Assembly (NCBI RefSeq): GCF_041080625.1
Contig: NZ_CP163518.1
Location: forward strand, 8,921,501 to 8,985,500
DNA from: Streptomyces sp. CG1
GTDB taxonomy: Bacteria; Actinomycetota; Actinomycetes; Streptomycetales; Streptomycetaceae
Length of the DNA: 64,000 bases
Direction of reading: 5' to 3'
A program made the translations under genes and the position numbers. Under the pieces are notes generated by a model. The model searched no databases. It was given only the letters and a program-made list of their open reading frames with translations, and was not told the DNA's origin. Shown here piece after piece: positions 1 to 9,068 of the stretch (the stretch's first letter is position 1; every line of letters starts with the position of its first letter).

Positions 1-2
1 GG

Positions 3-272
3 GTCCCGCATCCGACGTCCGGTGGCTTCCGCAAGCTGATCGACACCGGCCGGCTGCGCTACGTCGTCCTGAAGCGCGCCGAGGCGACCAGGAGCCTGCG
101 CCACGCGGCCACGCCCACTGCCGTGATCATGCGCTGGACCGTCGGCCACTGCACGCTCGTGCCCCCGGCGGCCTACGGCTCCGGCGACCACGCGGAGGCG
201 CTGTACGACTGCGGCCCGGGTCACGACGGGCGACCCGGGCCGAAGCGCGTGAAGGTGTCTCATCGCCGGTGA
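3..272 (+). CDS. C-terminal fragment of an ArnT/PMT-like membrane glycosyltransferase (5' end outside window)
   Basis: The reading frame is open from the window edge and stops at a TGA at 270-272. The visible 89 residues include GGFRKLIDTGRLRYVVL, then IMRWTVGHCTLVPPAAYG and a closing LYDCG. This resembles the extracytoplasmic C-terminal part of Streptomyces dolichyl-phosphate-mannose-type glycosyltransferases, where a Gly-Gly segment, a 'RYxxL' strand and a final YDC/YDL motif follow the membrane domain. The family transfers sugars from a polyprenyl carrier at the membrane, but no catalytic residue is in view. The last residues may be altered by rearrangement, since everything downstream is decayed. 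The family call is from memory of the motif pattern. Confidence 0.45.
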   Translation, partial: VPHPTSGGFRKLIDTGRLRYVVLKRAEATRSLRHAATPTAVIMRWTVGHCTLVPPAAYGSGDHAEALYDCGPGHDGRPGPKRVKVSHRR

Positions 273-476
273 CTACGGCGCCTTGTCCCACTCCGCGATC
301 ACGGGTCGCCCGTGTTCGGTGGACGGGCGGCTGACCGTGCCGGTCGCCAGCTGGAAGAGGCGTCCTCGGCGGACGGCCTCGTAGCGTGTGACCATCTGTT
401 CGTCGCATGTGCCTCTGCCCGGGAGGCCCACCGCGAGGTGGATGCGGGCGAGGCGGCGACTGGTCCCGCGGGGTGT

Positions 477-804
477 TCAGGCCGGGGTTCCGCCTGCGTA
501 GCCGCTGTTGAAGTCGTTCTCGATAACGGACTTGACGCCGGTGTCGGTGAGGATGACGCCCGGTTCGCGGTTGTTGTCGAAGGAGTTGGTGCTGACGTTC
601 ACGGAACCTGTTTCGACCCGAACGGTGGACAGGTCCGCAGTCGGCGACGACGGCCTTGGCATGGATGTAGAACCCGGTGCTCGACGAGTAGCCGACCACG
701 GAGCCGCCTGCGTTCTTGAGCTGGGCGGTCTGCGAGAGGGTGATCGAGGTGCCGTCGTAGTCGGCACCGAAGACCTGCTCGATCACCAAGCAGGATGCGA
801 TCAC
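477..804 (-). pseudogene. Phospholipase D-like protein, frameshifted remnant
   Basis: Two minus-strand frames together make one PLD half. The first reads LVIEQVFGADYDGTSITLSQ and continues to a FYIHAKAVVAD segment, the HxKxxxxD catalytic motif. Near position 650 the frame is lost. The other frame then continues with GSVNVSTNSFDNNREPGVIL, the GSxN motif that follows the HKD motif in this superfamily, and ends in DFNSGYAGGTPA. At least one indel therefore separates the two halves of the active site, and the N-terminal domain is missing. The intact parent was probably a secreted or membrane-associated phosphodiesterase. Confidence 0.65.
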
Positions 805-879
805 GGCACGTTGCGTGGTGATCGCGATGCCAGACCTCGACGCAGCCGCAGGCGGCCTGCTTGATGGAGACGGCCGTCC

Positions 880-1090
880 GTGATGGTGGGACGGCCGCTG
901 GTGTTAACCACGACGATCTCGACCGTGTGCTGGGCGTTGCCGGACCAGCTCTTCGTCCAAATCCCCTGCCGCTACAGGGCGTTGGAGGACTTCAGGTCCA
1001 TGGTGGCCGCCTTCGTACCGTCGACGTACACGTACACGTACGCCTGGCCGGAGCCGGTGGCTCGGGAGACCTGTGCCGTTCGGAAACTCG
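880..1090 (-). pseudogene. C-terminal fragment of a secreted protein with a beta-sandwich tail
   Basis: Read leftwards, this stretch encodes [25 protein letters not shown], a TAG stop, then RQGIWTKSWSGNAQHTVEIV and NTSGRPTITDG. The 'W(T)KSWSGNGxHTVxIVVxGTxGRPTV' tail is common at the C-terminus of secreted Streptomyces hydrolases. One base substitution (TAC to TAG) would account for the internal stop. No start or upstream catalytic domain is present, so this is a remnant. Confidence 0.5.
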
Positions 1091-1104
1091 TCGCCACTGG
1101 TCAG

Positions 1105-1690
1105 TCTGCATATCTGTGCTCGTTGATGACACCGCCGAGTAAGCAGGCTGTTCCCGGCCTGATGTGGGCGATGGTGGTTGTAGTGCCGGGTGTAGCTGTC
1201 CAGGACCTGCCGGGCGTGGGCCTCGTTCCAGATCAGCAGGTGGTCGAGGGCTTCGCGCGGCAGGGCTCCGGTGGCCCGTTCGCAGTGCGCGTTCGTCCGA
1301 GGAGCTCGCGCCGCGTCGGTCCGCTGCGACGCGGGGCCGGATCGATGCCGGAAGCCGTAAGGATCTCCCAGACACCGTCGTGGTGCCGGTCGGGTGTCCC
1401 AGACGAACGAGTTCGCCGTGGATCCGACGGCAGCCCCAACGCGGATTCTCCCGGGCCAGCCGCACCACCAACGCCCTTGCCGCGCTCGTGGTCGGTGGCC
1501 TGCCCGGCCTGCTCCGGCGCTTGCTGTAGTCCCACTTGCGTGCGATGAGTCTTCGGTGCCACGCCAGAAGGGTCGCGGGCGTGACCGCGAAAACGCGCGA
1601 CCACCGATGTCGTGGGATCAGCCCGGACAGTGCCGCGAACCACAGTCGGTCCGTCGGCTCATACCGCACCGGGCCGCGGGCACCGCACAG
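1105..1690 (-). pseudogene. Integrase-core (IS3-type) transposase remnant A
   Basis: The N-terminal half reads [20 protein letters not shown], then [20 protein letters not shown] and [19 protein letters not shown], the helix-turn-helix region of IS3-like actinobacterial transposases. A frameshift follows near TGTTTV; the sequence resumes as [15 protein letters not shown] in another frame. The catalytic rve core (DDE) is largely missing. The extreme C-terminus ([20 protein letters not shown], then [12 protein letters not shown]) appears in a third frame near 1130-1250. The element is internally deleted and inactive. Confidence 0.65.
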
Positions 1691-1787
1691 GCGGACACCT
1701 GACCCGGGAGGGCCAGTCCACCTCACGCGCGCCGGTCCGCCGGCGCAGCCCCTGGCAGCACGGTGCCCCGTGGCCGCCACGGGACCC

Positions 1788-1829
1788 CGGTCGCGGCCAC
1801 GGTGACGACAAGAGACGTGGCCGCGACCG
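1788..1829. repeat. 14-bp perfect inverted repeat between two transposase remnants
   Basis: CGGTCGCGGCCACG at 1788-1801 is mirrored exactly by CGTGGCCGCGACCG at 1816-1829 with a 14-base loop. It lies between two partial transposase genes. It could be a terminator or a relic of element ends. Confidence 0.5.
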
Positions 1830-1861
1830 TGGCGATGCCCGGGCTGCCCACCGCCTCGCCC

Positions 1862-2222
1862 TGGTGCGGTCCAGCAGCTCACGTCGGCTCGTCTGTATCC
1901 AGCGCTCCATGAGGGAGTTCATCCGCGGTATGCGGATGCCGGTGGTGACGACGTTCAGCCCGGCGTCGGCCAGCAGGTCGTCGAGAGCCGCCGTGAACTT
2001 CGAGTCGCGGTCGCGGAATGAGGAACCTGGCCCGGCTGCCCACGTCCTCGAGGTCCATGAGGAGATTGCGTCCGAGCTGCACTATCCGGTCCGCGGTGGG
2101 GTGAACGGTGGAGCCCAGGGTCCGGATACGCCGGATGGTGTGCTCGATGACGGTGAATACGTACAGACGCGCCCCGGTCAGGGTCTGGGTCTCGAAGCAG
2201 TCGCTGGCAACGACTGCCGGGC
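1862..2222 (-). pseudogene. Integrase-core transposase remnant B (catalytic-domain part)
   Basis: The frame reads DCFETQTLTGARLYVFTVIE, then RRIRTLGSTVHPTADRIVQL and LLMDLEDVGSRARFLI. It shifts frame at the following RDxD position and finishes as [20 protein letters not shown]. These are the rve-core strands and the closing glutamate helix of the same IS family as remnant A, but from a second copy because the segments are in the wrong order for one gene. It abuts the 3' terminator of the S53 protease. Confidence 0.6.
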
Positions 2223-2254
2223 ATCCCGGCGCCGGTCGGCGCTGGGATGCCCGG
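2217..2254 (-). terminator. Stem-loop terminator of the S53 protease
   Basis: CCGGGCATCCC and GGGATGCCCGG form an 11-bp perfect stem about 16 bases beyond the protease stop codon at 2270. No U-tract is visible, as is usual in high-GC actinobacteria. Confidence 0.7.
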
Positions 2255-2269
2255 TTGCTGCCCGGAGGG

Positions 2270-3775
2270 TCAGCCGCTGTGCACGGCGCTGACGAGGTCG
2301 GGCAGGAGCTTCGCCGCGTTCGGCGTGCCCAATCCGGTGACGGGGTCCCATCCTGTGGTGGCCGAGTAGCCCGGGACCGAGGTTTCGGCGGTGTTGTTGC
2401 CCACGGTGACGTCGTTGAAGTCGGCTGCGTACGTGGTCGGGTCCGACGCGAGCTTGTACAGAGCCGGGTTGATCTGTCCGAGTCCACCGCCGTTGATCTG
2501 GTCGGCGAGGGAGACCAGGCCCGCCCACTGGGGACAGGCCAACGACGTGCCGCCGATGTCGTACCAGCCCGTGCTGCACGGTGTGCTGCCGCACTTCAGC
2601 CCGCTCTGGCCGTCGGGCGGGAGGGATACGTACACCAGCGCTCCCGTGGACGGGCTCGCCTGCAGGGAGACGTCCGGAACGCCGCGCGTCGCACCGATGG
2701 AGGTGCTGCCGGCCGGCATCGCGCCCGACTGGTAAGCCGGCTTGGCGAAGACGCTGCTGTAGCCGCCGCCGGAGCCGATCCAGCCGATCTCGGACTGGCC
2801 GGGGACCTTCTGGCAGGCCCCTGGCGGGGAGATGCTGTCGGCGACCCTGCCGTTGGTGGCACCCGGGTCGGTGCACAGGTCCGTGCCGCCGACGCCGGTG
2901 ACCAGCGGGTCGGACGCGGGCCACTCGACGGCGGGACCGGCGAGCGTGGTCCCGCCCTGGCTCACAGGCGTCTTGACCGAACCGGCGCTTCCATCGTCAC
3001 CCGACGAGCCGAGAACGGTGACGCCGTTCACTGCCGCTGACTTGTAGGCGTAGCGCAGGTTCTCCAGCGACTGGGTGCTGCCGAAGGCGCCCTCCGCGGA
3101 CGCGAAAGACTGCGAGATGACGGTCGCGAGATGGTGCTCGACGACGTACTGCTCGGCGGCCATCATCTGAGGGAAGCCCTGCACCCCGAGGGTCTCGGCG
3201 GTGGGGGTGGTGACCAGCAGGATGTTGGCGCCGGGTGCCATGGCGTGGGCGGTCTCGACGTCGAGAGCCACCTCCAGCGCCCACGCGCTCTTGTCCTCCT
3301 GCCCGGGGGAATGGCTCGTGGACGGTGGCGCCTTGGTGGCGGGCGAGCCCTGCAGGTGAAGCTCGCTGAAGGTCGGCATACCGGGACCACAGCTGACGCT
3401 CCCTTCCCCGCACATGGATGCGAGGCCGAATGCCTGGTCGAAGACGTGCAGGTCGTGAGCCATGGTGTCGCTGCCGTAGGAGTCGACGATTGCGATGGTC
3501 TGACCGCGGCCATCGTCTCCGGCCGAGTGCAGCGGGCCTACGTTGTAGGCCGCCTGGATGGCCTGAGGGGTGAAGCAGCGGCGTCCCACTGACGCGCACT
3601 GAGCTTGCGTCGGTGGAGACTGGCTGGTCGTCAACTGTGTGTAGTCGGCGACAGTTGGCCGTACTTGCGGATAGGTTGCCTGGTGGGCAGCGCTCGTCGC
3701 GGGCACGGTGCCCGCCGCTGCGAGGCTGAGGGTACCCACCCCCGCGAGCAGCCACCGTCTGATGGTGCGTGCCAT
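2270..3775 (-). CDS. Secreted S53 family (sedolisin) serine-carboxyl peptidase
   Basis: The 501-residue product begins with a signal peptide: arginines, a hydrophobic core and an ATSAAHQ cleavage region near residue 31. There is no long pro-domain; the mature protein starts close to the TYPQVRPTVADY segment typical of Streptomyces S53 enzymes. The sedolisin catalytic set is visible. Glu168 and Asp172 lie in WALEVALDVETAHAMAPGA, an oxyanion Asp is at about 260 in LGSSGDDGS, and the nucleophile Ser411 is in GGTSLACPQWAGL. The C-terminal DFNDVTVGNN segment fits the calcium-binding loop. Family members are acid-active extracellular proteases. The gene stands alone, with its own terminator downstream. 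Confidence 0.92.
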   Translation of the reverse strand: MARTIRRWLLAGVGTLSLAAAGTVPATSAAHQATYPQVRPTVADYTQLTTSQSPPTQAQCASVGRRCFTPQAIQAAYNVGPLHSAGDDGRGQTIAIVDSYGSDTMAHDLHVFDQAFGLASMCGEGSVSCGPGMPTFSELHLQGSPATKAPPSTSHSPGQEDKSAWALEVALDVETAHAMAPGANILLVTTPTAETLGVQGFPQMMAAEQYVVEHHLATVISQSFASAEGAFGSTQSLENLRYAYKSAAVNGVTVLGSSGDDGSAGSVKTPVSQGGTTLAGPAVEWPASDPLVTGVGGTDLCTDPGATNGRVADSISPPGACQKVPGQSEIGWIGSGGGYSSVFAKPAYQSGAMPAGSTSIGATRGVPDVSLQASPSTGALVYVSLPPDGQSGLKCGSTPCSTGWYDIGGTSLACPQWAGLVSLADQINGGGLGQINPALYKLASDPTTYAADFNDVTVGNNTAETSVPGYSATTGWDPVTGLGTPNAAKLLPDLVSAVHSG

Positions 3776-4226
3776 CAGAGTCCTCTCTTGAGATCGAAAG
3801 GGGACTTGCGTGTCCGCCCCTCAGGTGGGGGGTGGTGGCACAGGGGTTGCGGACGGGGCGAGGTTACTCTCGCGGTTGTTGGGCCGATAGACTTGTCCTG
3901 TCAACAATGACCAAAGAAAGCTACTGCTGGACCAGTTGAGCGGTGGTGCTCGAGCGTTCGGGCCGCTTGCGTTTGCCGCGACGTGGTTGCCGCACTGTCT
4001 GGCGCCCGTCATGTCCCGCGTGCACATCCGGATCAGGGCGTTGGCCAGGTGGTTCGCTTGACTTGGTCGGGCGGCCCCCCGTCAGTGCTCCCTACCTTGT
4101 TGATCGGGATGAGCGAGCCATTCGTAGGGTTGGCTCACCCAGGGGTGTCGGGTGTGGCTTTCAGTGGTCTGCCGTCCGTGGCTTCCTACGATTCGCCGCC
4201 CGACACCCCCCGACGACTCGGCTGCT
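3776..4226. promoter_or_regulatory. Intergenic region holding the protease promoter
   Basis: No convincing gene is present in these 450 bases. On the minus strand a TTGACA hexamer (plus-strand 3899-3904) lies about 125 bases upstream of the S53 start and could be a -35 element, but I cannot place a good -10 box at the standard spacing. The right end borders the IS110 insertion. Confidence 0.25.
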
Positions 4227-5521
4227 GATTAGGAATTGCGATCCGATCGCTGAGTAGGGACTCGCCAGCGAGGTCGTCTGTGGTGCAGGTAAGCAAGCGA
4301 CCCGTGGAGAGCGCGTGACAGCGATCTGGGCCGGCATCGATGCCGGCAGGACCCATCACCACTGCGTGGTGATCGACGACACCGGCAAGCGGCTGCTGTC
4401 GCGGCGAGTGGCCAACGACGAGACGGAGTTGCTGAAGCTCCTGGCCGACGTCCTCGCCCTGGGCGATGAGGTCACCTGGGGCATCGACCTGGCCGATGGC
4501 GGCGCCGCCCTGCTGATCGATCTGCTGCTCAACCACGGACAGCACACGCTCTACATCCCCGGCCGAGCCGTCAGCCGCGCCTCCGAGGGCTACCGGGGTG
4601 AAGGCAAGACCGACGCCAAGGACGCCGCGATCATCGCCGACCAGACCCGGCTCCGCCGGGACCTGCAACCCTTGCTTCCCGGTGACGAACTGGTCGCCGA
4701 GATCAAGGTCCACACCGGCCATCGCCGCGACCTCGCCGACGACCGCACCCGCGTGATCAACCGGCTCCACAATCACCTCACCAGCATCTTTCCCGCTCTG
4801 GACCGGGCTCTGGACCTCACGAATACCGGCCCGCTGATCCTGCTGACCGGCTACCAGACCCCAGCCGCCATCCGCAGGACCGGGGCCCGGAGGCTGGAGA
4901 CCTGGCTGCGTAACCGGAAAGTCCGCGGTGCTGCCGAGCTTGCCGAGAAAGCCCTGGCGGCCGCCGAGAGCCAGCACACCAGCGCGACCGGGGAGAAGCC
5001 GACGGCCCAGCTCGTGCACACGCTCGCCAAGGAGGTGATGCGCCTCAACGAGCAGATCGCCGAAACCGACAAGCTCATCGAGGCGCGGTTTCGCGAGCAC
5101 AAGCACGCCGAGGTGATCGCGAGCATGCCCGGCATCGGGCCCCTGCTCGGCGCCGAGTTCCTCGCCGCCACCGGCGGCGACATGACGGCTTTCGAGAGCC
5201 CGGACCGCCTCGCCGGGTTCGCCGGCGTCGCCCCAGCTCCGCGCGACTCGGGCAAGATCAGCGGAAATCTGCACCGGCCCAGACGTTACAGTCGTCGACT
5301 CCAGCGCGTCTTCTACACCTCCGCGCTGATCAGCATCCGCTGCTGTGACGAGTCCCGCCGCTTCTACGACCGCAAACGCGCCGAAGGCAAGCGGCACACC
5401 CAGGCCGTCCTCGCCCTTGCCCGCCGCCGGGTCAACGTCCTGTGGGCCCTGTTGCGCGACGGGCGGTGCTACGAACCCATACCCCCCGTCACGAACGCTG
5501 CTTGACAAAGAGATTAGGAAT
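4227..5521 (+). mobile_element. IS110 family insertion sequence
   Basis: A single intact transposase gene is flanked by the direct repeat GATTAGGAAT at 4227-4236 and 5512-5521. IS110 elements lack terminal inverted repeats and insert at a short core shared by both ends, so this repeat probably marks the element limits. The non-coding left end is only about 80 bases, and the right end about 10 bases. Confidence 0.65.
4315..5505 (+). CDS. IS110 family transposase (DEDD recombinase)
   Basis: The 396-residue protein has the two IS110 domains. The N-terminal RuvC-like DEDD domain starts at IWAGIDAGRTHHHCVVIDD, with its first Asp near residue 9, and includes the TDAKDAAIIAD segment. The C-terminal transposase-20 domain carries IASMPGIGPLLGAEFLAATG and FAGVAPAPRDSGK, where a serine acts in the family's serine-dependent chemistry. 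The GTG start at 4315 is preceded by a GTGGAGAG ribosome site. Length is normal and no frameshift is seen, so the element may be active. IS110 transposases in general are guided by a structured RNA encoded in the non-coding end. Confidence 0.93.
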   Translation: MTAIWAGIDAGRTHHHCVVIDDTGKRLLSRRVANDETELLKLLADVLALGDEVTWGIDLADGGAALLIDLLLNHGQHTLYIPGRAVSRASEGYRGEGKTDAKDAAIIADQTRLRRDLQPLLPGDELVAEIKVHTGHRRDLADDRTRVINRLHNHLTSIFPALDRALDLTNTGPLILLTGYQTPAAIRRTGARRLETWLRNRKVRGAAELAEKALAAAESQHTSATGEKPTAQLVHTLAKEVMRLNEQIAETDKLIEARFREHKHAEVIASMPGIGPLLGAEFLAATGGDMTAFESPDRLAGFAGVAPAPRDSGKISGNLHRPRRYSRRLQRVFYTSALISIRCCDESRRFYDRKRAEGKRHTQAVLALARRRVNVLWALLRDGRCYEPIPPVTNAA

Positions 5522-5523
5522 CG

Positions 5524-5742
5524 TTGACGAGGCCGCCGAGTAGGTGGGTTCCGTGGATGCAGCCTCCCGATGTGATGGAGAACGTGATCGCGGCCTGGGT
5601 GGTGAAGGTCTGGCAGAACCACGTCCTGGGCGAGTTCGCACCGGCCTGGGACTCGGGCGTGGGCCACAGCCCCAACTCGCTGCTCGCCGCCGCGATGCAT
5701 CAGGGCGGCTTCGCCCTGCAGATCCCCAAGCCGGTGCTTTAG
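5524..5742 (+). CDS. Short unrecognised ORF or remnant
   Basis: This 72-codon frame follows the IS110 right end directly. Its later part, ENVIAAWVVKVWQNHVLGEF and SPNSLLAAAMHQGGFALQIP, looks protein-like, with high GC at third positions. No ribosome site is evident at the first start and I recognise no family. It may be the 3' part of a gene interrupted by the IS110 element, because coding character begins right at the element border. Confidence 0.3.
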   Translation: MTRPPSRWVPWMQPPDVMENVIAAWVVKVWQNHVLGEFAPAWDSGVGHSPNSLLAAAMHQGGFALQIPKPVL

Positions 5743-5942
5743 GCGACCGCTGACGTTGACGGTGTCGCTGTGCTCGTCCAGGTGACCTCGCTTCGCAGGC
5801 GCCTGCTGGGCCGCGGTCTTCGAGTTTGCCGAGGACGAGGGTGGTCACTGTGCCGGTGAGCAGGTAGGAGATCGTTCGTCATGTCTAGGTCTGTGATGAA
5901 CAGTGCCGGTATCAGCGAAATCAGCAGCACCATCGCCTTCCC

Positions 5943-6965
5943 CTATGGTGCCGGGTAGAACTGGCGGGCCCAGTGGCGGAACAGGCCGATGGCCTCGTCG
6001 CTCGCGGCGAGTCGGGGCCGTGGCTCGTAGCGTTTGGTGTTCCAGATCCTCAGGTCCTGGTGGATCTTGCTGACTGCGGTGCGCAGCATGGCGCGGGCGA
6101 AGGCCCGGTGCAGGCCACGTCGTGGGAGCGATGCTCCGGTGGCGTCCTGCTTGTGGATGTCCGTACAAGCCGCCGCGACCAGCATCTGGGTGCGCCGGGG
6201 CCCGGTCGGTGTGTGCATGGCCCACAGGTAGCTGACGATTCCGAGCGAGGGCAGCGGGAGCTCGACCCGGAGATACCCCAGCCCCGCCATGAGGAACGTG
6301 TGGTCGGCCTGGATCTTCCGCTTGAGCGCGGGAGGCCGGTCCGGCCCGAGACGCAGACGCATGCGCAGGAGGGGGCCCTGGGGCGTCGGCGGCTCGAGTT
6401 CCTGTACGGCCACGTGGTGCAGGACGGGCAGATGCCGGTAGTCGAGGGTGTTCTCGATGATTTCCTGGGCGTAGCTGTGCACTTCCGTGCGCCAGGCAAC
6501 CGTCGGGACGACTCCGGCCGGGGCGGTGTCAGGGACTTCCCAGGCGGGTGGAGCGCCATCCGGTTCGTACCAGGCGAAGAGGAAGCCGTTGCGCTCGCTG
6601 ATGGTGTGGTGCTGCAGGCGGGCGCGTGGTGGCCGGCCGTCGGGCGTGCCGACGCAGGTGCCGTCGGGGGCGAAGGCGAAGCGGTGGAAGGGGCACACCA
6701 GGTTCTCGCCCTGCACGGAGCCGCCCGCCCCCAGATGAGCACCAAGGTGGGGGCAGTAGGGACGCACTGCGTGGGGCCGGCCGTCACGGGTGCGGTAGAG
6801 GACGACGTCCTCGCCCATGAATGGGCGGGTCAGCACGCTACCCGGGGCCAGCTCGCGTGATCGTGCCAGGCAGAACCAGCCGCTGGGATAGGGCAGTTGC
6901 CGCCCCGGCTCGTCCACGGAGGCGTGCGGACCACGAGACCTGGGCAGTTCGTCCCTCATCGTCAT
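5943..6965 (-). CDS. Rieske [2Fe-2S] non-heme iron oxygenase
   Basis: Numbered from the ATG at 6965 (340 residues), the N-terminal Rieske domain has Cys71-X-His73 and Cys91-X2-His94 in PYCPHLGAHLGAGG and ENLVCPFHRF, the cluster ligands. The catalytic domain has NTLDYRHLPVLHH, giving the D-X2-H-X4-H mononuclear iron site. The overall pattern is closest to KshA / DAF-36 type oxygenases that act on sterols or other hydrophobic rings; the substrate is not readable from sequence. An in-frame GTG at 7022 would add 19 hydrophobic residues. The gene diverges from the flavin monooxygenase at 7101, so the two may share regulation and a pathway. An electron-transfer reductase is not encoded nearby. Confidence 0.85.
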   Translation of the reverse strand: MTMRDELPRSRGPHASVDEPGRQLPYPSGWFCLARSRELAPGSVLTRPFMGEDVVLYRTRDGRPHAVRPYCPHLGAHLGAGGSVQGENLVCPFHRFAFAPDGTCVGTPDGRPPRARLQHHTISERNGFLFAWYEPDGAPPAWEVPDTAPAGVVPTVAWRTEVHSYAQEIIENTLDYRHLPVLHHVAVQELEPPTPQGPLLRMRLRLGPDRPPALKRKIQADHTFLMAGLGYLRVELPLPSLGIVSYLWAMHTPTGPRRTQMLVAAACTDIHKQDATGASLPRRGLHRAFARAMLRTAVSKIHQDLRIWNTKRYEPRPRLAASDEAIGLFRHWARQFYPAP

Positions 6966-7100
6966 GAATGGCAGCCAAACATAGAGAAACATACGGAAAT
7001 TAACCGCATCCGGCGAAATCACTCGTACGGGCTATCTGCTGGCCATACAGCCATGGGGGGCTGACGTCGATCACTACGATCGGTCGCTCTGAGCAAGGAG

Positions 7101-8708
7101 TTGGGGGAGTTCGGTGGCAGGGCCGGACGCTCATGGGACAGGCAGGGGGCGCCGGTGGCGGGTAGCAGCATCGACAACACTCGTCATGAGGTGGAAGTCG
7201 TCGTCATCGGGGCCGGTCTCTCCGGGGTGGGCGCCGTGATCGCACTACGCCGGGCCGGATTCGACGACGTCGTGGTATTGGAGAAGTCCAGTCGCCTGGG
7301 CGGGACCTGGCGTGACAACACCTATCCCGGATGCGGCTGCGACGTACCGTCGATGCTGTACGAGTACTCCTTCGCACCCCACTCGTGGAGCCGGGGCTTC
7401 GCCGACCAGTCCGAGATTCTCGACTACCTCGACACCACCGCGGCAACGCACGGCGCGGACAAGGCGATCCGCTACCACACCGAGGTGCTGAGCATCCGCT
7501 GGGAGCCGGAAGCGCATCGCTGGAACCTGCGGACCACGTCGGGCACGTACACAGCCCGCGCCGTGATCCTCGCCACCGGCCCCTGGCATCGGCCTCGCCA
7601 TCCCGACATCCCCGGCCTCGACACGTTCCCCGGTACCGTCTTCCATTCCGCGCGTTGGAACCACGAGGCCGACCTGACCGGACGCCGTGTCGCTGTGGTC
7701 GGCACCGGAGCGTCCACCGTGCAGTTCCTGCCCGAGATCCAGCCGAAGGCGGCTCATGTCGACGTCTTCCAGAGCACACCGCAGTGGGTACTTCCGAAGC
7801 CTGACCACCCCCTCCCTCCAGCTCTCCACCGCTTCCTCGAACGCCACCCGGCGGCGCGCCGCGCACTGCGTGGCATGCACCACTGGACCCAGGAAGCCAT
7901 CGGCGTACCGCTGCGCCACCCTCACCTGCTGCGGCCCCTGGAGACTCTGGCCCGCCTCCATCTGCGTACCGCCGTACGGGATCGTGAGCTACGCCGGGCC
8001 CTCACCCCGCGCTACCGCCTCGGCGGCCGCCGCCTGATCACCTCCAGCACTTACTACCCCGCCCTCACCCGACCCAACGTGCGGCTGCGCCCCACCCGCG
8101 TGACCGCCGTGGAGGGCTCCGAGGTCATCGGCGCCGACGGCACCCGCACCCGCACCGACATCATCGTCCTCGCGACCGGCTACCACATCGGCGATGTCCC
8201 CCTCGCCCCCCACCTGCACGGCACCAACGGCACACTGGCCGAGACCTGGGCCGACAGCCGCCGCGCCTATCTGGGCACCACCGTCAGCGGATACCCCAAC
8301 CTCTTCCTGCTCATTGGCCCGAACCTGCTCACCGGCACCACCGCCGTCCCCACCGTCCTCGAAGCCCAACTCCGCTACATCACCACCGCCCTCACCCACC
8401 TGCGCACCAGCGGCTCGGCCGCACTCGACGTCAAGCCGGAGGCCGAAGCAGCCCACCAGCAGACCCTGCACGAGGCGCTGCGGACCACCGTCTACAACGC
8501 CGCCGGCGGCACGAGTTACTACTTCGGCCTCCCGGGCGTCAACACCTTCTGCTGGCCCTGGTCGACCGCCAGGCTCGTCAAGCGCCTGCACGCCTTCGAC
8601 CCGAACGCCTACACATGGGCGGTGCCGCTGCCGGCCCAGGCCGGCGCCGAGCGAGATGGATCGCCGGCCCGCCCGCGTGCAAGGCCCAGCCGTCGACGGG
8701 GATGGTGA
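7101..8708 (+). CDS. Baeyer-Villiger-type flavin-containing monooxygenase
   Basis: The 535-residue frame starts at a TTG. An FAD-binding GAGLSG lies near residues 37-42, followed by LEKSSRLGGTWRDNTYPGCG and CDVPS, characteristic of type I Baeyer-Villiger and related flavoprotein monooxygenases. The family fingerprint FxGxxxHxxxW appears as FPGTVFHSARWN, with Asn where the classic motif has Pro or Asp. The NADPH-binding GTGAS and a late LATGYHIGDV segment follow. Such enzymes insert oxygen next to ketones using NADPH and O2. An in-frame GTG at 7155 is an alternative start that removes a poorly conserved N-terminus. The divergent Rieske oxygenase suggests a two-oxygenase catabolic or tailoring step. 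Confidence 0.88.
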   Translation: MGEFGGRAGRSWDRQGAPVAGSSIDNTRHEVEVVVIGAGLSGVGAVIALRRAGFDDVVVLEKSSRLGGTWRDNTYPGCGCDVPSMLYEYSFAPHSWSRGFADQSEILDYLDTTAATHGADKAIRYHTEVLSIRWEPEAHRWNLRTTSGTYTARAVILATGPWHRPRHPDIPGLDTFPGTVFHSARWNHEADLTGRRVAVVGTGASTVQFLPEIQPKAAHVDVFQSTPQWVLPKPDHPLPPALHRFLERHPAARRALRGMHHWTQEAIGVPLRHPHLLRPLETLARLHLRTAVRDRELRRALTPRYRLGGRRLITSSTYYPALTRPNVRLRPTRVTAVEGSEVIGADGTRTRTDIIVLATGYHIGDVPLAPHLHGTNGTLAETWADSRRAYLGTTVSGYPNLFLLIGPNLLTGTTAVPTVLEAQLRYITTALTHLRTSGSAALDVKPEAEAAHQQTLHEALRTTVYNAAGGTSYYFGLPGVNTFCWPWSTARLVKRLHAFDPNAYTWAVPLPAQAGAERDGSPARPRARPSRRRGW

Positions 8709-8740
8709 GCAGCCGGTGAGGAAGCGGTCATGCCTGCGGA

Positions 8741-9068
8741 TCATCCGTGCTGCTTTCCGAGGGCATGTGCGTGCGCCTCATCGAGGAGTTCGCGCAGCGC
8801 ATGGGAGGTCGGTGCCACGGCTGTGGCGAGCAGTGCCGGTCCACCGGCCAGCGGTGCGAGGACGGCGCACCCGTTCTTGGAGCCCTCGCGGAGCAGGACA
8901 GGGGTGTGCCGAGTGTCCATCCCTGGACCCACGAGCAGGAGTCGGCCGACGGCGCGGTTCCCGTTCAGAACGGCCTGGCCGTCCCAGCCGGGTTCCGGGC
9001 TTCCGAATGCGGTGTGCTGGTCGAGCAGCGTGCGTCCGGCGCGGCGGACCAGGATCCGGTCTGGCGTG
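8741..9068 (-). pseudogene. Unrecognised coding remnant without a start
   Basis: The leftward frame has strong GC3 bias and reads DRILVRRAGRTLLDQHTAFG, then RLLLVGPGMDTRHTPVLLRE and ALLATAVAPTSHALRELLDE before a stop at 8741. An in-frame stop near 9068 precedes it and no convincing start exists before an internal ATG at 8932. The pattern suggests the 3' end of a truncated gene. I do not recognise the family. Confidence 0.35.

Noticed and set aside
4186..5700. A 504-codon minus-strand frame across the IS110 element
   Set aside because: It is antisense to an intact IS110 transposase and shows no motif.
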